A DNA stretch of 64,000 nt from Mycobacterium sp. GA-1199 (GTDB lineage Bacteria > Actinomycetota > Actinomycetes > Mycobacteriales > Mycobacteriaceae), in NCBI RefSeq assembly GCF_001500045.1, contig NZ_LQIX01000013.1:1-64000 (forward strand), written 5' to 3'. Below the pieces are notes generated by a model, which saw only the letters and a program-made list of their open reading frames with translations, did no database searches and was not told where the DNA came from. Each line of letters begins with the position of its first letter. The stretch's first letter is position 1. This document shows positions 10,452 through 21,971 of this stretch, piece by piece. Both the position numbers and the translations under genes were made by a program.

Positions 10452-10462
10452 CTCATTGCTCC
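10371..10462. repeat. 26-bp tandem repeat (3.5 copies) at the thiO-thiS junction
   Basis: Three perfect 26-base units (10371-10396, 10397-10422, 10423-10448) and a 14-base partial copy (10449-10462) that is the end of thiO. Read on the minus strand, each unit carries AGGAG, seven bases, then ATGA. The unit length makes each ATG open a frame whose TGA overlaps the next ATG. The array looks like tandem duplication of the original ATGA overlap of thiO and thiS. It resembles mycobacterial MIRU elements in principle (known to sit at ATGA junctions and preserve coupling) but is far shorter. There are no spacers, so it is not a CRISPR array. Confidence 0.95.
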
Positions 10463-11461
10463 AATCGTGACATCGAGTTCGGCCGCGATCCGTTCGGCCG
10501 TCCAGGGCGCGAGAAGAAAGCCGTTGCGCCCGTGGCCCGCCGCGACCAGTGTGCGCTCGTCGAGGCGTTCGACGAGCGGTAATCCGTCCGGCGTCATCGG
10601 CCGCAGGCCCGCGGCGCATTCGGCGAGTTCGTACTCGCCCAGCGCCGGCATCACCGCGCAGGCGTCATCGAGCAGTTCCCGCACTCCTGTCACCGCGGGC
10701 GCGGTGTCGCGGCCGTGTTCGTACTGCGTGGCGCCGACGACGACCCCGTCGGCGCGCGGAACCAGGTACACCTGCCTGCCGTGCACCCTGGCCCGAATGA
10801 CCCGCTGCGGCACCGGCATGCAGCCGCGCCGCCACCGCAACCGCAACACCTCACCCTTGACCGGCCGGATGGGCAGGTCGGGCCACAGCGTCGGGGCGTC
10901 GATGCCGTTGGCGATCACCACGGCGTTCGCCTGCACCTCGGCGAGTTCGGACACGGGGGGCGCCCACTGCACACCAAGCCCTTCACACTGCACGGCCAAG
11001 GCTCGCACCAGCAGCCGATTGTCAACGGCCAGTTCGGTTTCGGCGCGAAACCCATGCCGGATGCCCTGGGCGAGCAGCGGTTCGATGTCGCGGGCCGACG
11101 CCGTGGCCGTCACCGGATGCCCTTGGGCCGCAAGCCACTCCCCCACTGTTTTGAGGTCGCTCGCATCTGCGCGGTCGACGGCGACCACCAGCGATTCGCG
11201 TGCGGTGACCACATCGTCGGGCAGCCCGTCAAGGAAGCCGCCGTGCCACAGGTGCAGCGACTCCAGGCCGAGCTGCAGCAGCTTCTCCTCACCGGGCCAG
11301 CCCTCGCTGTGGGGTGCGAGCATGCCGCCTGCGACCCACGACGCGCCGCGCTCGCCGGTGCGGTGCACGCGGACATCCCAGCCGGCGCTCAGCGCACGCC
11401 GCGCGACGGCCAGGCCGATGACGCCGCCGCCGATCACGGCCAGGCTTGCTGCGGTCAACAT
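10448..11461 (-). CDS. thiO: Glycine oxidase ThiO
   Basis: 337 residues, a typical FAD-dependent amine oxidase of the DAO superfamily. The N-terminal LAVIGGGVIGLAVARRAL is the dinucleotide-binding GxGxxG motif; further on are ERGASWVAGGMLAP and the C-terminal AGHGRNGFLLAPWTA typical of ThiO. It oxidises glycine to dehydroglycine, the nitrogen source for ThiG. The ATG follows directly on a TPP riboswitch whose 3' end carries GGGAGGGG, the likely Shine-Dalgarno sequence. The last codons, GGAGCAATGAGATGA, seed the tandem repeat that follows. Confidence 0.95.
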   Translation of the reverse strand: MLTAASLAVIGGGVIGLAVARRALSAGWDVRVHRTGERGASWVAGGMLAPHSEGWPGEEKLLQLGLESLHLWHGGFLDGLPDDVVTARESLVVAVDRADASDLKTVGEWLAAQGHPVTATASARDIEPLLAQGIRHGFRAETELAVDNRLLVRALAVQCEGLGVQWAPPVSELAEVQANAVVIANGIDAPTLWPDLPIRPVKGEVLRLRWRRGCMPVPQRVIRARVHGRQVYLVPRADGVVVGATQYEHGRDTAPAVTGVRELLDDACAVMPALGEYELAECAAGLRPMTPDGLPLVERLDERTLVAAGHGRNGFLLAPWTAERIAAELDVTIGAMR

Positions 11462-11462
11462 C

Positions 11463-11560
11463 CCCTCCCTTCGCCGGCATGACCCGGATCAGGTGCGACG
11501 GTAAGGGCAGGTTCGAATGCCCACTCTCAGTCCCCGCTCCCGGGACTCCCGCGTTCGTCA
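11463..11560 (-). ncRNA. TPP riboswitch (THI element) upstream of thiO
   Basis: The minus strand shows the two hallmark segments of the TPP aptamer: GGGGACTGAGAG (CTGAGA at 11525-11530) and ACCTGATCCGGGTCATGCC (around 11475-11493), followed by GGCGAAGGGA. A stem AGTCCC/GGGACT forms the arm before CTGAGA. The aptamer ends within a few bases of the thiO ATG and contains the purine-rich ribosome-binding stretch, so TPP binding would most simply mask translation initiation of thiO and, through coupling, of thiS and thiG. No long terminator stem was seen between aptamer and ATG. Confidence 0.95.
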
Positions 11561-11601
11561 ACCCACAGTACCCGCTGGTTAGGCCCCCAACGACGAGCCG
11601 C

Positions 11602-11607
11602 TAGCGT
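11602..11607 (+). promoter_or_regulatory. Predicted -10 (TAGCGT) of thiE
   Basis: TAGCGT, six bases, then GTG 11614: leaderless arrangement. thiE therefore probably escapes the TPP riboswitch, which lies on the opposite strand. Confidence 0.4.
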
Positions 11608-11613
11608 CGCGGT

Positions 11614-12297
11614 GTGCACCAACCTCGAGAACGCCTGGCCAGCGCGTCGCTGTACCTGTGCACCGACGCCCGGCGCGAGCGCGGCGACCTCGCGGAGTTC
11701 GCCGACGCCGCCCTCGCCGGCGGGGTCGACCTCATCCAGCTGCGCGACAAGGGGTCGCCGGGCGAACAGCGGTTCGGCCCCTTGGAGGCGCGTCAGGAGC
11801 TCGAGGCCCTCGAGGTGCTCGCCGACGCGGCCCGCCGCCACGGCGCGCTGCTGGCCGTCAACGACCGCGCCGACATCGCGTTGGCCGCCGGCGCCGACGT
11901 GCTTCACCTGGGCCAGGACGACCTTCCGTTGGCGGTGGCGCGCGGCATCGTCGGCGAGGGGCCGGTGATCGGGCGGTCCACCCACGACGTCGTTCAGGTC
12001 GCGGCGGCGGTGGACGAGGCCGTCGACTACTTCTGCGTCGGCCCGTGCTGGCCCACGCCGACCAAACCCGGCCGCGCTGCGCCCGGGCTGGAGCTGGTCC
12101 GGCACACCGCCCAACTTGCTACGGCCAAGCCGTGGTTCGCGATCGGTGGAATCGATGCCGACCGGTTACCGCAGGTGCTGGACGCAGGCGCGCGACGCGT
12201 CGTCGTGGTGCGGGCGATCACGGCGGCCGAGGACCCTGGTGCGGCGGCCTCGTCGTTGAAGGTGGCTTTGCAGGCGGCGCTCAGAGCTGGGGGTTGA
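11614..12297 (+). CDS. thiE: Thiamine-phosphate synthase ThiE
   Basis: 227 residues. It couples hydroxymethylpyrimidine diphosphate with thiazole phosphate to give thiamine phosphate. Visible ThiE motifs: LYLCTDARR at the N-terminus, [45 protein letters not shown], and [28 protein letters not shown]. The TIM-barrel pattern is complete. GTG 11614 is supported by a leaderless promoter pattern. It is divergent from thiO, and its 3' end overlaps mutT3 by 17 bases. Confidence 0.96.
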   Translation: MHQPRERLASASLYLCTDARRERGDLAEFADAALAGGVDLIQLRDKGSPGEQRFGPLEARQELEALEVLADAARRHGALLAVNDRADIALAAGADVLHLGQDDLPLAVARGIVGEGPVIGRSTHDVVQVAAAVDEAVDYFCVGPCWPTPTKPGRAAPGLELVRHTAQLATAKPWFAIGGIDADRLPQVLDAGARRVVVVRAITAAEDPGAAASSLKVALQAALRAGG

Positions 12298-12781
12298 CCA
12301 GGAGCGGGATCGACGTGAACTCGTCGCGCAACCGCTGCCAGCTGGCGGCGAATCCCGGGTGCAGCGGCAGCGTCGCGACGTCGTCGACGGCAACCCAGCG
12401 CAACTCGGCGCTCTCCCGGTTCGGCACGGTGGGCAGCATCTCCTGGGCGTCGGCGATGACCGTGCTGTAGCTCCAACTGACCCCGTCGCCCGCGACGATC
12501 TTGGTCTGCACCACCTTGCGCACGGTCAACTGCTCGGCAGGCAGCCCCGCTTCCTCATGGGCCTCCCGGATGGCGGCCTGCTCCGCGGTCTCGTGGCTGT
12601 CGCGAGCCCCGCCGGGCAGACCCCAGGTGTCGCCCTGGTGGCTCCAGGCCGCCCGGTGCTGGAGCAGCACCACCGGGCTGCCGTCGTGGCCGGGCGCCCG
12701 CAGCAGCAGACCGGCCGCACCGTACCTGCCCCAGTAGGCCTGGCCGTGGGAAACCACCCATCCGTCACCGTCGCCACGCAC
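12281..12781 (-). CDS. mutT3: Nudix hydrolase, MutT3-like
   Basis: 166 residues with a perfect Nudix box, [24 protein letters not shown] in outline (Gly, then REAHEEAG), near residues 59-82. In M. tuberculosis the gene at this place, next to thiE, is mutT3, a presumed sanitiser of oxidised nucleotides. Substrate here is inferred only from synteny. GTG 12781 is preceded by TATTGT and six bases, a leaderless promoter pattern. It is convergent with thiE (17-base overlap) and divergent from glnX. Confidence 0.9.
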   Translation of the reverse strand: MRGDGDGWVVSHGQAYWGRYGAAGLLLRAPGHDGSPVVLLQHRAAWSHQGDTWGLPGGARDSHETAEQAAIREAHEEAGLPAEQLTVRKVVQTKIVAGDGVSWSYSTVIADAQEMLPTVPNRESAELRWVAVDDVATLPLHPGFAASWQRLRDEFTSIPLLVNPQL

Positions 12782-12787
12782 GCCTCA

Positions 12788-12793
12788 ACAATA
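12788..12793 (-). promoter_or_regulatory. Predicted -10 (TATTGT) of mutT3
   Basis: TATTGT, six bases, GTG 12781. The 111 bases between mutT3 and glnX must also contain the glnX promoter, which I cannot place with confidence. Confidence 0.4.
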
Positions 12794-12892
12794 GGGCCGC
12801 CCGGCCTGCCGGAAACTCTTAGACTTCTTTCATACAGTGGGAGCGGTCGAAACGACGAGCCGGAAAGCGATGCTGATGAGGTCCGCGCGCAC

Positions 12893-14211
12893 GTGACTGT
12901 GGAGTTGGCGCACCCGTCGACGGAGCCGCTCGCGTCGCGGTCGCCGTCGACGCCGGCACAACAACGCTGGTGGTTTCTGTGGACCACGCCCGGCCGGATC
13001 CTGACCATCGGGGTGGTGCTGTCTGCGCTCGTCATCGCCAGCGCGTTCGCCACGTCGACGACGATCAACGACCGCCAGCAGGCGCTGATGACGGTGCTCA
13101 ACCACACCGAGCCGCTGTCCTTTGCCGCCGGCCAGCTCTACACGACGCTGTCGGTGGCCGACGCCGCGGCGGCCACGGCTTTCATCGCCGGGGCGGAACC
13201 GCGCGACGTCCGACAACGGTACGAACAGGCGATCACGGACGCGTCGGTGGCCGTGACCCGGGCGTCGAGCGGGCTCACCGACGAGGACCTGGTGCAGTTG
13301 CTCGGCCGCATCAACGCGGAGTTGTCGGTGTACACGGGCCTGGTCGAGACCGCCCGCACCAACAACCGTTCGGGTAATCCGGTGGGTTCGTCGTACCTGT
13401 CGGAGGCGTCGGCTCTGATGCAGACGCAGATCCTGCCCGGGGCCCAACGGCTCTACGAGGAGACCTCGCAGCGCGTCGACGCCGAGACCAGCGCGTCCAC
13501 CCGGATCCCCGGCCCGGTCATCCTGGTGGTGCTGGCGACCTTGCTGTTCGGGGTGTTCGCCAACCGTTGGCTGGCCCGGCGCACGCGCAGGCGGATCAAC
13601 ATCGGCTTCGTCGCCGGCGGACTGGCCGTTCTGACCATGTTGATCTGGGTGGGCACGGCCCTGGTCATCTCGACCTCCGACAGCCGCAGCGCCAAGGACA
13701 CCGCCGCCGAGTCGTTGAAGACGGTGACGAACCTGGCGATCACCGCGCAGCAGGCCCGTGCCGACGAGACGCTGTCGTTGATCCGGCGCGGCGACGAGAC
13801 GGTGCGCAAACAGTCGTACTACCAGCGTATCGACATGATGCAACAGCAGCTTGCGGACTACCTGGCCCGCGAGGACGCCATCGACAAGACCGACCTCGCC
13901 GAGGCCGAGCAGTTGTTGAAGCGCTGGCGCGCCGCCGACGACCGGATCAACGCCTACATCAGCGTCGGCAACTACCAAGCCGCCACGCAGGTGGCGCTGG
14001 GCACCGGTGCTGACGATTCCACGCCCGCGTTCAACAAACTCGACGAGGCGTTGAGCCAGGGCATCGAAGAGAGCCGCGGGCAACTGCGCGACGACATCAT
14101 CAACGCGCACCGGGTGCTGTCCGGCGCGACCGTGGGCGCCGCGGTGCTCAGCGTCGTCGCGGCGGTCGCGGTGGCGCTGGGGTTGTGGCCGAGGTTGAGT
14201 GAGTACCGGTA

Positions 14212-14212
<1 letters not shown>
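12893..14212 (+). CDS. glnX: Membrane sensor protein GlnX
   Basis: 439 residues from GTG 12893, matching the length of Rv0412c as I recall. TM helices near residues 35-55, 205-220 and 235-255 plus a final one near 415-435, with helical extracytoplasmic segments between. In mycobacteria GlnX has been proposed to sense aspartate/glutamate status through the lipoprotein GlnH and pass it to the kinase PknG. No enzymatic motif is visible. Its TAA shares one base with the glnH ATG (TAATG), so glnX, glnH and pknG form a coupled operon. The frame stays open much further upstream, but codons there do not look like this protein; GATGAGG precedes the chosen GTG. Confidence 0.85.
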
Positions 14213-17435
<3,223 letters not shown>

Positions 17436-17438
17436 CGG

Positions 17439-17804
17439 TCAGGCGACGCTGGCGGTCGCGATCTCGTCGCGCAGCGGGGCGATGGCTTCGAGGATCTGAC
17501 CGGCCGTCTGGGCAGGCACTCCAGCAGCGGCGAGACTTGCGCTCAAATGGCCCGCGACGAGGTTGAAATGGTGGACGGTGATCCCGCGGCCCTGGTGGAC
17601 CCGGCGCATCGGCGCACCGGTATACGGTTCGGGCCCGCCCAGCGCGGCGGCGAAGAACTCGACCTGCCGCCCCTTGAGTCGCGCCATGTTGGTTCCGGTG
17701 AAGAAACCGGCCAGCTGATCGTCGGCCAGCACGCGGTTGTAGAAGTCCTCGACCACGCCTTCGAGGGCCTCGTGGCCGCCGATCTGCTCGTAAATGTTCG
17801 GCAT
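17439..17804 (-). CDS. glbN: Group I truncated haemoglobin (HbN-like)
   Basis: 121 residues, strongly like M. tuberculosis HbN, which detoxifies nitric oxide to nitrate. Tyr22 (B10), a heme-pocket Gln/Phe stretch in [21 protein letters not shown] and proximal His70 in [10 protein letters not shown] are present. It starts directly with [10 protein letters not shown] and so lacks the short polar pre-A extension of M. tuberculosis HbN, which affects NO dioxygenase activity there. In M. tuberculosis glbN lies elsewhere (Rv1542c, next to lprI); here it sits tail-to-tail with pknG. A small Cys-rich ORF lies upstream on the same strand. Confidence 0.95.
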   Translation of the reverse strand: MPNIYEQIGGHEALEGVVEDFYNRVLADDQLAGFFTGTNMARLKGRQVEFFAAALGGPEPYTGAPMRRVHQGRGITVHHFNLVAGHLSASLAAAGVPAQTAGQILEAIAPLRDEIATASVA

Positions 17805-17933
17805 GTGTGCCCCTTCGCCGCACCGGATGGGCCCATTGCAGCCGACGGCGGTTGCGGCGAGATTTCGGCATGTTGCCGGCGGGGCAAATTCATCCTCACC
17901 GCCGCCACCCCGAGCGGCGTCAGAACTACGGAT

Positions 17934-18056
17934 TCAGTGGCCCTTACAGCAAACCGCACCGCAGGAGGCCTCGACTTTACGGGATTTGCCCATGTCGTAA
18001 CACTCGATGGTGGCACCGCGGATTTCGTAGTAATCTGCATCACAGGTTGAGGTCAC
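17934..18056 (-). CDS. Small Cys-rich protein, 40 residues, upstream of glbN
   Basis: A short frame from GTG 18056 encodes 40 residues with Cys at 5, 19, 32, 36 and 37 and a C-terminal His40; the end reads SCGAVCCKGH. The spacing C-x3-CC-x2-H looks like a metal or redox site. Charged and Tyr residues (ADYYEIRG) and balanced composition make it look like a real protein rather than noise. It lies 129 bases upstream of glbN on the same strand. A TGCAGT hexamer six bases before the GTG could be a leaderless -10. I do not recognise the family, and conservation has not been tested. Confidence 0.5.
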   Translation of the reverse strand: MTSTCDADYYEIRGATIECYDMGKSRKVEASCGAVCCKGH

Positions 18057-18168
18057 AGCCAAACTGCAGAGGTCATCGGGGACCATTCCCCGTGTGCGGG
18101 TGAGCAGCTGTCAGGCGTCACCGACGGCCTCCGCGGTTTCCATCGCATCTCGACAACAGGAGTGCGCC

Positions 18169-18615
18169 GTGTCCGCTGTAGGAACCTGCCGGGTGTTTCG
18201 TCCCGACCCTCGGTCCTTCGATCAGTGCGAACACCACCATCGCGCCAACTTCACCGCCTCCCACCGGCATGGTTCGACGGTCCTCGTGACGGTCGAGGGC
18301 GAGATCGATGCCACCAACAGCCGAGCGCTGGCCACCTATATCGAAGGTCAGGTCGCCGGCACGCGGCGTCTCGTGATCGACCTGCGGCTCGTTGACTTCT
18401 TCGGCACCGCCGGCTTCGCGGCGCTGCACTACATCAACGTCATCTGCTCCCGCAACGGAATCGACTGGCAGGTGCGCTGCGGCAGGCAGGTCCGCCGACT
18501 GCTCGCCATCTGCGATTCCGCCCAGGAATTGCCGCTCGAGAAGCCGCGCTCACTGCTCGACGAGGTTCGTGCAAGCGCGGGCGATCGCAAGCTCCTCATC
18601 AGTGGGAACAACTAG
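18169..18615 (+). CDS. STAS-domain protein (anti-sigma-factor antagonist type)
   Basis: 148 residues from GTG 18169, chosen because AGGAG lies seven bases upstream; the frame is open further 5' to 18094. The STAS pattern is clear: [23 protein letters not shown], then [21 protein letters not shown], where the usual conserved Ser of DxSxxDFSG-type motifs is replaced (FFGTAG, so Thr is the possible phosphosite). Such proteins bind anti-sigma kinases; no partner kinase or sigma gene is adjacent. The 3' end overlaps convergent ackA by 66 bases, unusually long. Confidence 0.8.
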   Translation: MSAVGTCRVFRPDPRSFDQCEHHHRANFTASHRHGSTVLVTVEGEIDATNSRALATYIEGQVAGTRRLVIDLRLVDFFGTAGFAALHYINVICSRNGIDWQVRCGRQVRRLLAICDSAQELPLEKPRSLLDEVRASAGDRKLLISGNN

Positions 18616-19692
18616 AACCGTCGTTCGAGATCGGTCGGCCGATATCCGCCGGGCCTTCTTGTCGGGGCTGGCGTTGAGCATCTCGTCGAGTTCGATGCCC
18701 AACGGCGCCATGCCGCTCAAGGCGTCACGCCGCACCGCCGCGTCGTTCTCCCCGACTCCGGCGGTGAAGGTGATGACGTCCGCACCGCCCAGCAGCGCAA
18801 GATAGGCACCGATGTACTTGCGCAGCCGGTGGATGTAGACGTCGTACGCCAATTGCGCAGCGGTGTCCCCGGATTCGATGCGCTGATGCAGGACCCGGAA
18901 GTCGACCTCGCCGCCGAGGCCGCGCACGCCGGACCGACGGTTGAGCATCGTCTCGATGTCCTCGACCTTCATGTTCGCCGCGCGCCACAGATAGAACATC
19001 AGCCCCGGATCGATGTCGCCGGACCGGGTTCCCATCACCAGCCCCTCCATCGGCGTCAGTCCCATCGAGGTGTCCACCGGACGGCCCCCGTCGATCGCCG
19101 ATGCCGAGGCGCCGTTGCCCAGGTGCAGCACGATCTGACGGACCGAGTCCAGCGGGGCCCCCAGGAAGGCGGCGGCCTGCTCGCTGACGTACTGGTGTGA
19201 GGTGCCATGGAAGCCGTAGCGCCGGATATGCCACTGCTCGGCGATGTCGCGGTCGATCGCGTACGTCGCCGCGGCAGTCGGCAGGTCGTGGAAGAAGGCG
19301 GTGTCGAAGACCGCGACATGAGGGAGATCGGGCAGTGCCTTGCGTGCCTCTTCGATTCCCAGCAGCGCCGGCGGATTATGCAGCGGGGCAAGGGGAGACA
19401 GTTCGTCGATCCTGGCGACCAGGGCGTCGTCGACCAGCGTCGGCTCGTAAAAGTCCGGGCCGCCGTGGACCACGCGATGCCCGACGGCGACGAGGTCGAG
19501 GGCGTCGAGGCCCCGGCCGGCTTCGGCCATCTGACCGAACGCCGTCTGCAGCGCCTCGGCGTGGTCACCCACCTGCCCCTCACCGATGCGCTCGACGATG
19601 CCGTCAACCACCATCGTCTCCGAGTCCGGTTCGATGACAGCGTATTTGAGCGATGACGACCCTGAGTTGAGTACCAGTACGCTGCGCGCCAT
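18550..19692 (-). CDS. ackA: Acetate kinase AckA
   Basis: 380 residues. It interconverts acetyl phosphate + ADP and acetate + ATP. Family motifs: [15 protein letters not shown] at the N-terminus, [61 protein letters not shown] and FTAGVGEN. Its ATG overlaps the pta stop by one base (TGATG), giving a pta-ackA operon as in other mycobacteria. The last 66 bases overlap the opposite-strand STAS gene. Confidence 0.97.
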   Translation of the reverse strand: MARSVLVLNSGSSSLKYAVIEPDSETMVVDGIVERIGEGQVGDHAEALQTAFGQMAEAGRGLDALDLVAVGHRVVHGGPDFYEPTLVDDALVARIDELSPLAPLHNPPALLGIEEARKALPDLPHVAVFDTAFFHDLPTAAATYAIDRDIAEQWHIRRYGFHGTSHQYVSEQAAAFLGAPLDSVRQIVLHLGNGASASAIDGGRPVDTSMGLTPMEGLVMGTRSGDIDPGLMFYLWRAANMKVEDIETMLNRRSGVRGLGGEVDFRVLHQRIESGDTAAQLAYDVYIHRLRKYIGAYLALLGGADVITFTAGVGENDAAVRRDALSGMAPLGIELDEMLNASPDKKARRISADRSRTTVLVVPTDEELAIARACTNLVEQ

Positions 19693-21776
19693 CAGAGCGT
19701 CTGCGCCTGGATCGCGGTGATTGCCACGGTGTTGACGATGTCCTCCACCAACGCGCCGCGCGAGAGGTCGTTGACCGGCTTTTTCAGCCCTTGCAGCACC
19801 GGCCCGATCGCGATTGCGCCCGCGCTGCGCTGGACCGCCTTGTACGTGTTGTTCCCGGTGTTGAGGTCGGGGAAGATCAGCACCGTCGCACGGCCGGCCA
19901 CCTTCGAGTCGGGCATCTTGGACGTCGCAACAGAGGCGTCGACCGCGGCGTCGTATTGGATCGGACCGTCGACCAACAGGTCCGGCTCCCGCTGGATGAC
20001 CAGTTCGGTTGCCTGCCGGACCTTTTCGACATCAGCACCGGATCCGCTTGTGCCGGTCGAGTAGGACAGCATCGCGACGCGCGGTTCGATGTCGAAGCTG
20101 GCGGCGGTGCGCGCCGACGAGATCGCGATGTCGGCGAGTTGTTCAGCGGTGGGATCCGGCACGATCGCGCAGTCGCCGTAGGCCAACACCCGGTCGGCAA
20201 GGCACATCAGGAAGATGCTGGAGACCGTCGACACGTCGGGCAGCGTCCTGATGATCTCGAAGGCGGGTCGCACCGTGTGGGCGGTGGTGTGCCGGGCGCC
20301 GGAGACCATGCCGTCGACCATGTCGTTGTGCACCAGCATGGTACCGAAATAGGAGACGTCGTGGATGATCTCGCGCGCCTGCTCGACCGTGACGCCCTTG
20401 TGCTTGCGCATCTCGGCGTACTGTTCGGCGAACTTATCGCACAGGTCGCTGGTTTGCGGGTCGAGGACGGCGGCATCGGCGAGGTCGATACCCAATTCGG
20501 CTGCGCGCGCGCGTATCTGAGATTCCTCGCCGAGGATCGTCAGGTCGGCGACGCCGCGGTGCAGCAGTCGGCCGGCCGCGGTCAGGATGCGGTCGTCGTC
20601 GCCCTCAGGTAACACGATGCGCTTGCGGTCCGACCGAGCCCACTCCAGCAGCTTGTACGTGAACATCTGGGGGGTGACGACCTGAGGAATCGGGATGGCC
20701 AACTGATCCAACAGGTCTGCGACGTCGACGTGGGTCTCCATCAACGCGATGGCCGTGTCGATCTTGCGCAGGGAGGTGGCAGTCACCCTGCCGCGCGCGG
20801 AGGCCACCCGGCTGGCCGTCTCGAACGTCCGGAACCTGGTAGCGATGATCGGCAACCGCAGTCCGAGCCCGGCGACCAGTGCGGCGATCGAGGGGTGCAA
20901 TTCCAGCCCGCCGTTGAGGATGATGCACGACAATGACGGAAAGCCCTCGGCGGCATGGGCGCTCGCAAGGGCGAGGACGACGTCGGAGCGGTCGCCTGCG
21001 GCGATGACGGCGACACCCTCGCTGAGCCGCTCGAGTACGCGTTCGGCCGTCATCCCGGCGACCATCAGGTCCATCGCCTCACGCGACAGCAGCGCCGGAT
21101 CGCCGCTGATCAATTCACCCTCGACGGCCTGCTGCAGTTCGGCGACCGACGCGGCGACCAGCAGCGGCTCCTCCGGCAGCGCGTAACACTTGAGGTCGAA
21201 GCCCTTCAGCGCGTCGAGCACCGCGGTCAGTTGGGCGGGGTCACAGCGGTTGGCGACGACCGCCGCGGTGTACGCATGCTGGGCAGCGATTTCGTCGAGG
21301 CAGATGTCGACGATGTTCGCGACATCGGCGGGGCTGCGATCCTTGGCCTTGACCGCCAGCACCACCGGAGCGCCGAGATTGGCCGCGATGCGCGCATTGG
21401 TCGACAACTCGCTGGGTGTGGCGACATCGGTGTAGTCGCTTCCGACGATCAGCACCGCATCGCACTGGTCGGCCACCCGGTGATACCGGTCGACGATCTC
21501 GGCCAAGGCGGATTCGGGATCCTCGTGCAGTTGCTCGTAGCCGACGCCGACGCAGTCGTCGTACGACAAGCCCGCCGTCGTGTGTTTCAACAGCAGTTCG
21601 AGGATGTAGTCGCGGTCCTCACCCAGCCGGGTGATCGGCCGGAAGACGCCGACCTTGGCCACCGTGGCCGTCAAGCGGTGCAGGATGCCCAGCGCGATGG
21701 TGGATTTTCCCGTGTCGCCTTCCGGGGACGCGACATAAACGGCGGACACCGGCTTGCGCTCTGGTGGACTGTTCAA
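19692..21776 (-). CDS. pta: Phosphate acetyltransferase Pta (long form)
   Basis: About 694 residues, matching the roughly 690 of M. tuberculosis Pta. It converts acetyl-CoA + Pi to acetyl phosphate. Three parts: an N-terminal P-loop/BioD-like domain ([14 protein letters not shown]), a DRTGG-like middle domain, and the catalytic PTA domain from about residue 370 ([75 protein letters not shown]). I chose TTG 21776 because AGGAG lies ten bases upstream; GTG 21749, beginning at VSAVYVAS, is an alternative. In M. tuberculosis fgd1 lies just upstream; here 15.6 kb of polysaccharide genes intervene. Confidence 0.93.
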   Translation of the reverse strand: MNSPPERKPVSAVYVASPEGDTGKSTIALGILHRLTATVAKVGVFRPITRLGEDRDYILELLLKHTTAGLSYDDCVGVGYEQLHEDPESALAEIVDRYHRVADQCDAVLIVGSDYTDVATPSELSTNARIAANLGAPVVLAVKAKDRSPADVANIVDICLDEIAAQHAYTAAVVANRCDPAQLTAVLDALKGFDLKCYALPEEPLLVAASVAELQQAVEGELISGDPALLSREAMDLMVAGMTAERVLERLSEGVAVIAAGDRSDVVLALASAHAAEGFPSLSCIILNGGLELHPSIAALVAGLGLRLPIIATRFRTFETASRVASARGRVTATSLRKIDTAIALMETHVDVADLLDQLAIPIPQVVTPQMFTYKLLEWARSDRKRIVLPEGDDDRILTAAGRLLHRGVADLTILGEESQIRARAAELGIDLADAAVLDPQTSDLCDKFAEQYAEMRKHKGVTVEQAREIIHDVSYFGTMLVHNDMVDGMVSGARHTTAHTVRPAFEIIRTLPDVSTVSSIFLMCLADRVLAYGDCAIVPDPTAEQLADIAISSARTAASFDIEPRVAMLSYSTGTSGSGADVEKVRQATELVIQREPDLLVDGPIQYDAAVDASVATSKMPDSKVAGRATVLIFPDLNTGNNTYKAVQRSAGAIAIGPVLQGLKKPVNDLSRGALVEDIVNTVAITAIQAQTL

Positions 21777-21971
21777 TCGCCTGCAACTCCTGGTCGGCCC
21801 ACAGGGCGTACCACGGTGTGGGTGCCTTGCTGCTTTCACGGTAGAACGTGCTGACGCGACGTTAGCGTACGGCCGCGGAGGCGGCGTCTCGAGCGTCGAC
21901 GTATGCACACACCGCCGTTGATCCACGCCTCAGCAGCGCCGGCGTCGGCATGAGGCGCCGGGGTACTGCGG

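Noticed and set aside
12359..12892. N-terminal extension of GlnX to about 617 residues
   Set aside because: It is antisense to mutT3 and exceeds the known 439-residue length; GTG 12893 fits.
12966..14110. Long minus-strand frame across glnX
   Set aside because: Arg/Gly/His-rich shadow of a clear membrane protein gene.
17547..18050. Plus-strand frame across glbN and the Cys-rich ORF
   Set aside because: Antisense to a well-supported haemoglobin gene and without recognisable protein features.
21777..21971. Small gene in the gap between the BcsB-like gene and pta
   Set aside because: Only short frames without coding character; probably just the pta promoter (TAACGT and TACCGT hexamers are present).
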